Below are positions 1 to 6,928 of a stretch of 37,954 nucleotides of DNA, piece by piece. How positions within the stretch are numbered: the stretch's first letter is position 1; every line of letters begins with the position of its first letter. The DNA is taken from assembly GCA_016214465.1 (NCBI GenBank), contig JACROI010000025.1:1-37954 (forward strand), given 5' to 3'. The translations under genes were made by a program, and so were the position numbers. The DNA is from Candidatus Magasanikiibacteriota bacterium. Lineage in GTDB: Bacteria > Patescibacteriota > Patescibacteriia > Magasanikbacterales > UBA10003. The notes under the pieces were generated by a model. The model did no database searches. It was not told where the DNA came from and saw nothing but the letters and a program-made list of their open reading frames with translations.

Positions 1-128
1 CCGCTCCTCCGTCTTGCGAAAGATAATCGTGAACCAGAGCGACTCTCATAATTTCTAGGGATGAGCCAAGCCAAAAATTTATTTTTGGCTTGCGAAGCCC
101 GACGAAATTTCAAGCTCCGCTTATAAAA

Positions 129-1556
129 CTACAATGCCTTCCTCGCTTTAAACAATATAAACGGCGTTTTCAATAAAATTATCAAATCCAACAATACTGT
201 CCAATGCTCCAAATATAATGTATCCAACCGCACTTCTTCTTCAAACTCCAAATCACTGCGACCGGAAATCTGCGCCAAACCAGTGATGCCCGGCTTGATA
301 TTTAAAACACGGCGATGATGCTTGGCGTATTTAGCCACTTCGCGCGGCTGGTGCGGCCGTGGCCCGACAAGTGACATTTCGCCTTTCAAAACATTAAACA
401 ATTGTGGCAATTCATCCAAACTCAAACGACGCAAAACCCGACCTACCAGCGTCACTCGCGGATCATCTTTAATTTTATACACAGGCCCTTCTTTAATGCT
501 TTTTTTCGCGATCAATTCTTTTTCCACAATCAAGGCCTTTTCCTGATTGCCAAACTGCGGCCCGATGCAATACTTTTGGCGCATTGACCTGAATTTCAAA
601 GTAAAAAATTTCTTGCCCGCCTCACCCACTCGTTCATTTTTGTAAATAATAGGCCGGCCACTTTCCAAAGCCACTGCCAAAGCTGATAAAATCGTCAAAG
701 GACTGGTGATAATGATTATCATAATTGAGCCAATAATATCCAAAATTCGTTTGATCACTCTTCCCCAAATTTGCAAACGGGTTTTCTGCATTTCCACCAC
801 CGGAATTCCGGCCATTGCCGTTACCGACATATTGGACATATATGTTGAAAACAAATCAGCCGAGTATTTGAAAGTCAAGTGATTTTCATCGCAAAAATCA
901 ATCAAGGCCAATGTTTCCTGCTGGTCGGCTTTGGGATCAGTTAACAAAATTTCGTCAATCTTTTTTTGTTTGACCAATTTTAAAATTTCCGTTCGCGCGT
1001 TATCATTAAATTTCACAAATTGCGCCGCGAGCACATAACCAAATCCTTTGCGCTGTAAAATCGTTTCGCGCAAAATGTCAGTCACATGGCCATCGCCGAT
1101 AATTGCCACAAAGCGCACGCCAACGCCAAGGCGATGCAATAAATTTTTAACCAGCCGCATAATCGCGCGCTCAACACTTACAAAAACAATAGCCAAAATC
1201 CATCCAATTATCACAATAAAACGCGAATCAAAAAGTTCGCGTTGAAAAAAAATGTAAATGGTGACAGCGGCAATGCCGGTGGAGCAAGCGAAAACCACGC
1301 GCGATAAATCATTTACCAAACGCCTGTTGGGATTGACTTTGTAAAGTCCGGAGAAAACAAAAAGAACCATCCATCCGGCTGCCACAGCCAGCATCAAAGG
1401 CAAATATTTTTCAAATTTTAAATCAAACAGAACCGGCTTAATGGAGGTAAAAAAAGATGAAAAACGCAAAAAATACGCCGCCAAACCGGCTAAAACCAAC
1501 ATTAAAAAATCAAGCGGAAAATGAATGGTGGTTAAGATTATTTCCGATTTTTTCAT
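129..1556 (-). CDS. Exopolysaccharide biosynthesis polyprenyl glycosylphosphotransferase (WcaJ-like bacterial sugar transferase)
   Basis: N-terminal TM segments; C-terminal sugar transferase motifs (KRILDIIGS, KNERVGEAGKKFFTLKFRSM, RRLSLDELPQLFNVLKGEMSLVGPRP, KPGITGLAQISGRSD). ORF opens at 1568 inside a repeat; MKKSEI at 1556 is the more likely start. Confidence 0.88.
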   Translation of the reverse strand: MKKSEIILTTIHFPLDFLMLVLAGLAAYFLRFSSFFTSIKPVLFDLKFEKYLPLMLAVAAGWMVLFVFSGLYKVNPNRRLVNDLSRVVFACSTGIAAVTIYIFFQRELFDSRFIVIIGWILAIVFVSVERAIMRLVKNLLHRLGVGVRFVAIIGDGHVTDILRETILQRKGFGYVLAAQFVKFNDNARTEILKLVKQKKIDEILLTDPKADQQETLALIDFCDENHLTFKYSADLFSTYMSNMSVTAMAGIPVVEMQKTRLQIWGRVIKRILDIIGSIMIIIITSPLTILSALAVALESGRPIIYKNERVGEAGKKFFTLKFRSMRQKYCIGPQFGNQEKALIVEKELIAKKSIKEGPVYKIKDDPRVTLVGRVLRRLSLDELPQLFNVLKGEMSLVGPRPHQPREVAKYAKHHRRVLNIKPGITGLAQISGRSDLEFEEEVRLDTLYLEHWTVLLDLIILLKTPFILFKARKAL

Positions 1557-1563
1557 ACAATTT

Positions 1564-1600
1564 GTCATTGCGAGCGAAACGAAGTGGAGCGTGGCAATCT
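1564..1600. repeat. Half copy of a palindromic repeat (GTCATTGCGAGCGAAACGAAGTGGAGCGTGGCAATCT)
   Basis: Shares GTCATTGCGAG...GCAATCT with copies at 10541-10632 and 35431-35505. Confidence 0.75.
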
Positions 1601-1634
1601 AGAATTACTCTAATTGTACCCCAATCTCACCCCC

Positions 1635-1663
1635 TTGACAAGCATCATATTTTATGCTAAAAT
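1635..1663 (+). promoter_or_regulatory. Sigma70-type promoter for rnpB: TTGACA - 17 bp - TAAAAT, with TGC before the -10
   Basis: TTGACA 1635-1640, TAAAAT 1658-1663. Confidence 0.85.
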
Positions 1664-1669
1664 ACCCGT

Positions 1670-2071
1670 GTCTTTGATTTGTCGAATGATCGCCTCGAAT
1701 CAAATCGGGGAGGAAAGTCCGAACGCCCCTTTAATAAAATAGAGGAAGTGGGTACCACCTAACGGGTGGGCAAGCTGGCAGGATATATGGTAAACCTGCC
1801 TGACGGACAGTGCCACAGAGACAATACTAACCCCGCAAGGGGCCAAAGGTGAAAAGTGAAGCGGTGTATCGCAATAATGACCCTAAAGGTCAAAATTACG
1901 TTTGCTACGCTTCTCATGTTTAGGCAACTAAACATTGTGGAAAACCCTACCTGGCGCAATCTCAAATACGAGAGCTTGAGCTCTGGCGCGAGCCACGGCC
2001 CAGATAGATGATCATTTCCCCGCTTTTGCAGGCGGCAGAAACAAAATTCGGCTTACGAGCAAATCAGAGAC
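1670..2071 (+). ncRNA. rnpB: RNase P RNA, bacterial type
   Basis: Conserved GAGGAAAGTCCGAAC, ACAGTGCCACAGAGACAATAC, AGATAGATGATCAT, CAGAAACAAAATTCGGCTTACGAGC; 5' GTCTTTGATTTG (1670-1681) pairs with 3' CAAATCAGAGAC (2060-2071) as helix P1. Confidence 0.94.
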
Positions 2072-2074
2072 AAA

Positions 2075-2107
2075 AACAACGCCTCAGAAATCGGGGGCGT
2101 TGTTTTT
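2075..2107 (+). terminator. Intrinsic terminator of rnpB (proximal copy)
   Basis: AACAACGCC...GGGCGTTGTT followed by a T-run. Confidence 0.8.
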
Positions 2108-2218
2108 TGCAAAAATACATTCTGGAAATGATGTACTTGTCAAACATTCGACTCCGTACTTCACTTTGATAGCCTTTTGTTCTTCCGTATGGTAAAATAG
2201 CGTCAACGGTCTATATTT

Positions 2219-3226
2219 ATGAAAAAAATGCCGGACAATCAAATAACTTTCTATCAATCACCGGACGGCTCGGTGAATATTGAAGTATTATTTGCCGAAG
2301 AGAACATTTGGCTAACTCAAAAAAAAATGGCTGAACTTTTTAGCATTGACAGAAGCGTGGTCACAAAACATCTTAAAAATATCTTTAGCGAAAAAGAAAT
2401 TGAAGAAAAATCAGTTAGTGCAAATTTTGCACATACTGCCGAAGACGGAAAAACTTATGAAACACAATTTTATTCCCTCGAAGCCATTATAGCGGTCGGT
2501 TATCGCGTGAATTCCGAGCGCGGTACGCAATTTCGTCAATGGGCCACGAGAATTTTAAAGAATTATATCCACAAGGGTTATACTTTAGATGTTAATCGGA
2601 TGAAATATGGCTCTCGCTTTAGCACTAGATATTTTGACGAGCTTTACGAAGAAATCAAAGATATCCGCACGAGCGAACGGATTATTTATCAAAAAATAAC
2701 TGACATTTACGCGACATCGATTGACTATTCGCCCAAAGCGTATGAGAGCAAAAAATTTTTTGCTACGGTGCAAAACAAACTTCATTTTGCCATAACCGGT
2801 AAAACCGCGGCAGAAATTATCACGAATCGCGCCAACAGCAAAAAAGACAAAATGGGATTAACTTCGTGGAGACGCTCTCCGCATGGGAAAATAATGCCGA
2901 GCGACACGGTGATCGCCAAAAATTATTTGGACAAGAAAGAAATAGAGCACCTGAATCGCATCGGCAATATGTATTTGGATTATGCCGAGATGCAAGCGGC
3001 GCGAGGCAAAGCGATGTCAATGAAAGATTGGACGGAAAAACTCAATGCCTTTCTAAAATTCAGCGAATACGAAATTTTGACAAATGCCGGCAAAATCAGT
3101 CGCGAGGTGGCGGAGGCGTTGGCGCTAAAAGAATATGAAAAATTTAGAAAAATTCAAAATAAAAACTATATATCCGATTTTGACCGCGAGGTTAAAAAAC
3201 TTTTAAAATCTAGAAAAGACAGATAA
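2219..3226 (+). CDS. rhuM: RhuM-family protein (Virulence_RhuM)
   Basis: FYQSPDGSVNIEVLFAEENIWLTQKKMAELFSIDRSVVTKHLKNIF...QFYSLEAIIAVGYRVNSERGTQFRQWATRILKNYIHKGY...HFAITGKTAAEII is characteristic of the RhuM family. Confidence 0.92.
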   Translation: MKKMPDNQITFYQSPDGSVNIEVLFAEENIWLTQKKMAELFSIDRSVVTKHLKNIFSEKEIEEKSVSANFAHTAEDGKTYETQFYSLEAIIAVGYRVNSERGTQFRQWATRILKNYIHKGYTLDVNRMKYGSRFSTRYFDELYEEIKDIRTSERIIYQKITDIYATSIDYSPKAYESKKFFATVQNKLHFAITGKTAAEIITNRANSKKDKMGLTSWRRSPHGKIMPSDTVIAKNYLDKKEIEHLNRIGNMYLDYAEMQAARGKAMSMKDWTEKLNAFLKFSEYEILTNAGKISREVAEALALKEYEKFRKIQNKNYISDFDREVKKLLKSRKDR

Positions 3227-3286
3227 TCATCCCCCGCGAAAGCGTGGGTAGAAACAAAATTCGGCTTACGAGCAAATCAAAGACAA
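3217..3286 (+). pseudogene. Duplicated rnpB 3' tail, distal copy
   Basis: AGACAGATAATCAT...AGAAACAAAATTCGGCTTACGAGCAAATCA...AGACAA; 30 nt identical to rnpB (2037-2066 = 3250-3279), with flanking structural similarity. Confidence 0.9.
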
Positions 3287-3288
3287 TT

Positions 3289-3320
3289 CAACAACGCCTC
3301 CGGAATCGGAGGCGTTGTTG
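3289..3320 (+). terminator. Second rnpB-type terminator hairpin, perfect 14-bp stem with GAAT loop
   Basis: CAACAACGCCTCCG-GAAT-CGGAGGCGTTGTTG, homologous to the hairpin at 2075-2107. Confidence 0.75.
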
Positions 3321-3433
3321 TTTATAAAATAAAAAGACAATCATCTAGACATATGTTTGTTGCACACAGTCGAGACAATGGTTAGAAGTTATTGACCAAT
3401 CACTTGAGCAGAGATCACAGGCATACAGAATCT

Positions 3434-4063
3434 CTACTCACACACGAGGATGCCGTGACTCTGCCTATTGAGCGGATTGTTAAAGAAAAAAAGTTTGAAT
3501 TCACGGTGCGCGCCGCGCACACTAGCAAAGGGTACAAAAGTTTTACCCATACCATCATCCGCCCACCGAGAACTGACACTTATGGCAAAGACCCACTCCC
3601 ATCTTCTCATTTCTCCTGGATAATCGTACATAAAACAGGCAAGGTCGCCAACATCAGCCAAAGTACGGCCAGCGGCCACGAGACGCGCCGCAGCTTGTTC
3701 ACCGGTCTCATCATCCAATAATGGTTCAACCCGCAAATTTACCGCACGGATACCTGTCCACGCCAACTTGAAATGCTCCGGTGTTAAATGCCGATTTATA
3801 TTCACGACATTTTTTTTCCCCACCGCCATCTTGATTAGAGCTCGAAGGCCGATCGCCTGATTGTAGATGGTTCGGAATGGGCCCCGCTTGATCACTTTCA
3901 AGTTACCATTGCGAAGCCCGGCGATAAGATCAAGGTGGGTAACTGCCCATCGGATGATTTCCGGATGGTCAGCAGCCCATCCCAACTCATCCGCCGTAAA
4001 GTGTCAGGCACGACGTTTCTCGAGTAAGTCGAACAGAATCCCTTCGTCAATCCTCTGGCCCAT
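3434..4063 (-). pseudogene. Hypothetical CPR-type small protein, interrupted by in-frame TGA at codon 20
   Basis: SD-like GGCGAGGAGG then ATG at 4063: MGQRIDEGILFDLLEKRRA-TGA(4006-4004)-HFTADELGWAADHPEIIRWAVTHLD..., continuing in the same frame to the TAG at 3434. Confidence 0.65.
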
Positions 4064-4164
4064 AGTATCCTCCTCGCCAGCAGATAATTCATCCCAACAA
4101 TCAATATTACTTAATATTGACCGCCAACAATGATACATTCTGCTGACAAACTGGCCGAGACCAA

Positions 4165-4221
4165 TTCCCGGCCTTCTTTCTAGCTTATTTAACCTAAATT
4201 AAGCAAAAAGAAAGCCGGGAA
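4165..4221 (-). other. Long imperfect hairpin in the 5' leader of the 3434-4063 gene
   Basis: TTCCCGGC/GCCGGGAA outer stem with inner CTTTC/GAAAG and GCTTA/TAAGC pairings; AT-rich palindrome TCAATATTAcTTAATATTGA at 4101-4120 lies downstream in the same leader. Confidence 0.6.
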
Positions 4222-4245
4222 CTTAAAAAGAACGATCAACTTAAT

Positions 4246-4274
4246 TTTATACCACACATTATTAATTATGTCAA
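4246..4274 (-). promoter_or_regulatory. Promoter TTGACA-17-TATAAA, overlapping the glnA stop codon
   Basis: Minus strand: TTGACA 4274-4269, TATAAA 4251-4246. Confidence 0.75.
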
Positions 4275-5638
4275 TACACCTCCAAATACCTCTCTTTTTC
4301 CCACTCGGTCACAGCGATTCTGAATTCATCCCACTCTCGCATCTTAATTTCATAATACTTTTTGAACACTTCTTCGCCCAATGTGGCTCTCACTACCTCA
4401 TCTTTATCCAAAGCGCGCAGAGCGCCATATAAATCCGGCGGCAAGGTCTCAATGCCGCGACTGACTTTTTCCATTTCATTCAATTCATAAACATTTTCTT
4501 CAATGGATGCGGGACAAACACTCTTTTTTTCAATGCCGTCCAAACCGGCCGCGAGCATGCTGGCAAATACCAAATAAGGATTGGCTGATGGGTCTGGCGA
4601 GCGTAGTTCACAGCGCGTGGCTTTAGGTTTTTGAGGATTAATGCGCGGCACGCGAATCAAAGCAGAACGATTGGTGCGGCCCCAGCTCAAATATACCGGC
4701 GCTTCATAGCCGGCCACCAGCCGCTTGTAAGAATTCACCAGTGGATTCAAGATGGCGGACAAAGCTTTCACATGATTTAATTGTCCGGCAATAAAATATC
4801 GAGCCAAAGACGACAATCCATATGAATCGACCGGGTCAAAGAAAAGGTTTTGGTTGTCCTGAAACAAACTTTGATGCACATGCATGCCCGAGCCATTGAT
4901 TCCAAAAAACGGTTTGGGCATAAAAGTTGCGTGTAGCCCATAATGCGCGGCAATATTTTTCAACGCGTATTTTAGAGTAACCACGCTATCGGCCGCATTC
5001 AGGGCGTCGGTATATTTAAAATCAATTTCCTGCTGGCCATTGGCCACCTCGTGATGCAAGGCCTCCACATCAATGTTCAATTCCTGAAGCGCGCGCGTCA
5101 TTTCTTTTCTAACCTCGCCGGCTTTATCCAGAACTTGGTCAAAATAGCAGGCCTGATCGTGCGGCTCTTTCACCAATCCACCATCAAAATTTCGTTTCAA
5201 AAGAAAAAATTCCATTTCCGGGCCGACATAATAGGTGTAGCCGATATTCTTGGCGCGAACAATTTGTTTTTTTAAAATATATCGCGGGTCGCTCGCATAT
5301 GGCTCGCCGGCCGGTGTAAAAACATCACAGATAACGCGCGCGGTGACAGAATGCTTGATGGAATCATCTTTGAACAAGCCGTTGGTCCACGGTACAATCG
5401 CGAAAGTGCTCAAATCCAATTTCAAATACATATCGCTTTCAAAAATTCGCGCGAATCCTTCAATTGACGAACCGTCAAACCAAATGTTGTATTCAATGGC
5501 TTCGGGCAGTTTGGAAACCGGAATTGTCACGGCTTTTAATTGCCCCAATAAATCCGTGAACTGCAAGTCAATAAACTTGACATTGTTTTTTTGGCAAAGC
5601 GCCAATACTTCCTCCTTGTCCAAAGTATGGTCTGGCAT
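4271..5638 (-). CDS. glnA: Glutamine synthetase, type I
   Basis: FTDLLGQLKAVTIPV, WFDGSSIEGFARI, GPEMEFFLL, EVANGQQEIDF, FMPKPFFGINGSGMHVHQSL, KRLVAGYEAPVYLSWGRTNRSALIRVP. Start set at MPDHTL (5638) because the longer ORF runs into tRNA-Asn. Confidence 0.95.
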   Translation of the reverse strand: MPDHTLDKEEVLALCQKNNVKFIDLQFTDLLGQLKAVTIPVSKLPEAIEYNIWFDGSSIEGFARIFESDMYLKLDLSTFAIVPWTNGLFKDDSIKHSVTARVICDVFTPAGEPYASDPRYILKKQIVRAKNIGYTYYVGPEMEFFLLKRNFDGGLVKEPHDQACYFDQVLDKAGEVRKEMTRALQELNIDVEALHHEVANGQQEIDFKYTDALNAADSVVTLKYALKNIAAHYGLHATFMPKPFFGINGSGMHVHQSLFQDNQNLFFDPVDSYGLSSLARYFIAGQLNHVKALSAILNPLVNSYKRLVAGYEAPVYLSWGRTNRSALIRVPRINPQKPKATRCELRSPDPSANPYLVFASMLAAGLDGIEKKSVCPASIEENVYELNEMEKVSRGIETLPPDLYGALRALDKDEVVRATLGEEVFKKYYEIKMREWDEFRIAVTEWEKERYLEVY

Positions 5639-5689
5639 ATGTTTGTGTGGATTGCCCACATTAAATAAATAATTTATTTTGCGACAAAT

Positions 5690-5761
5690 CTCTCGGGGAA
5701 GGAATCGAACCTTCACTATCCTCGTTAACAGCGAGGCGTTTTACCATTAAACTACCCGAGA
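5690..5761 (-). tRNA. tRNA-Asn (anticodon GTT)
   Basis: TCTCGGG...CCCGAGA acceptor stem; CCTCG-CTGTTAA-CGAGG anticodon arm; GGTTCGATTCC T-arm. No encoded CCA. Confidence 0.95.
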
Positions 5762-5778
5762 AAATTGACGCAAAGCCA

Positions 5779-5812
5779 TAAAATTAAAACACCCTCCAAG
5801 CGGTCGGAGGGT
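5779..5812 (-). terminator. Attenuator terminator upstream of tRNA-Asn/glnA
   Basis: Minus strand: ACCCTCC-GACCGCTT-GGAGGGT-GTTTTAATTTT, stem GGAGGGT(5812-5806)/ACCCTCC(5797-5791), then a T-tract. Confidence 0.85.
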
Positions 5813-5838
5813 ATCTGATGCTATGATTTTCAGCGCAA

Positions 5839-5907
5839 TCAGAAAGCCCTCCGGCTCAAAGCGGAGTTATTATTATTGTTATTCAAGTTATACACAGTTC
5901 TTTTCAT
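5839..5907 (-). CDS. Asn-rich attenuator leader peptide MKRTVYNLNNNNNNSALSRRAF
   Basis: ATG at 5907, TGA at 5841-5839; AAC TTG AAT AAC AAT AAT AAT AAC; begins about one TSS spacing after the -10 and is followed by mutually exclusive hairpins. Confidence 0.82.
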   Translation of the reverse strand: MKRTVYNLNNNNNNSALSRRAF

Positions 5908-5913
5908 AAATAT

Positions 5914-5942
5914 ACTATACAATATCGGCTGGCCGCGGTCAA
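5914..5942 (-). promoter_or_regulatory. Promoter for the leader/tRNA-Asn/glnA transcript: TTGACC-17-TATAGT
   Basis: TTGACC 5942-5937 (overlapping the trpS stop codon), TATAGT 5919-5914. Confidence 0.78.
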
Positions 5943-6919
5943 ATTAAACCAACTTTTTCTCTCACTTCCTTAATCTTTTTTTCTGCCAATTTTTGGGCGC
6001 GAACTTGCCCATCAGACAAAATTTTCAACACCGCTTTGTTATCAAAGGCGGATATTTTTTTCTGAATCGGTTGCAAAAATTTATTAATCTCTTGCGCCAA
6101 AGATTTTTTAAAATCCGCGTAACCCTGGCCGACAAATTCTTTTTCAGATTGCGCGATAGTTTGATTGGTTAATAAAGAATAAATTGTCAGAAGATTGGTG
6201 AGCGCCGGTTTGTCTTGGCCTGAAACAACATCTCGGCCGGAATCAGTGACGGCGCGAGCGATTTTTTTCTCCACTGTTTTAGTATCATCGGTCAAAGCGA
6301 TAAAATTAAAAGATGAAGCCGCGCTCTTGCTCATTTTCTTTAATGGATCATCCAATCCCATAATACGCGCGCCTTGTTTTTGCACCAAACATTCTGGCAC
6401 GACAAATGTCTCACCAAAATTTTCGTTAAACCGCCGCGCCAAAACGCGCGCCAATTCCACATGCTGTTTCTGGTCTTCGCCAACCGGCACAACGGCCGTG
6501 TCATACAGCAAAATATCAGCCGCCATTAAAACCGGATAAATGAACAAACCAGCATTGATATTTTCTTTATGCACAAGAGATTTATCTTTAAATTGCGTCA
6601 TTCGTTCCAATTCAGGCAGTTTAGTTATGGTATTTAAAATCCAAGCCAAATCGGCATGCTGCGGCACTTGCGATTGAACAAAAATTGTTGATTTTTGAAA
6701 ATCAAGCCCCAAAGCCAAATATATTTTCGCCAATTCAATTGTATTTCTCCTTAATTCTTCCGGCTTTTGACGCACAGTCAGGGCGTGCAAATCCACAATA
6801 CAAAAAATACTGTCGTATTTCTTGACCAATTCCAGCCACTGCTTAATGGCTCCCAAATAATTGCCCAAATGAATCATGCCGGACGGCTGAATGCCTGAAA
6901 AAAGACGAGGTGTATTCAT
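5939..6919 (-). CDS. trpS: Tryptophan--tRNA ligase
   Basis: RLFSGIQPSGMIHLGNYLGAIKQW (HIGH region), PVGEDQKQHVELAR, KKMSKSA (KMSKS). Confidence 0.96.
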   Translation of the reverse strand: MNTPRLFSGIQPSGMIHLGNYLGAIKQWLELVKKYDSIFCIVDLHALTVRQKPEELRRNTIELAKIYLALGLDFQKSTIFVQSQVPQHADLAWILNTITKLPELERMTQFKDKSLVHKENINAGLFIYPVLMAADILLYDTAVVPVGEDQKQHVELARVLARRFNENFGETFVVPECLVQKQGARIMGLDDPLKKMSKSAASSFNFIALTDDTKTVEKKIARAVTDSGRDVVSGQDKPALTNLLTIYSLLTNQTIAQSEKEFVGQGYADFKKSLAQEINKFLQPIQKKISAFDNKAVLKILSDGQVRAQKLAEKKIKEVREKVGLI

Positions 6920-6928
6920 ATTGGTATA

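Noticed and set aside
1-128. Partial gene at the left edge
   Set aside because: No supportable ORF; only an AT-rich hairpin AAGCCAAAAAT/ATTTTTGGCTT (about 73-96) was seen.
1759-1965. 68-aa minus-strand ORF
   Set aside because: Lies within rnpB; no protein-like features.
4004-4006. UGA recoded as Gly (code 25, as in Gracilibacteria/Absconditabacteria) or as Sec
   Set aside because: trpS, glnA, the AEC gene and the AbiEii-type gene end naturally at TGA, and long ORFs contain no internal TGA; no SECIS-like context was sought or seen. A nonsense mutation is simpler.
5639-5716. N-terminal extension MKVRFLPREICRKINYLFNVGNPHKH of glnA
   Set aside because: Overlaps tRNA-Asn 3' end; the family-like start is MPDHTL at 5638.
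5855-5880. The AATAACAATAATAATAAC tract as a mere simple-sequence repeat
   Set aside because: It lies in an ORF with start, stop, promoter and correctly positioned competing hairpins, so the leader-peptide reading explains far more; the repeat may still be how the Asn run arose.
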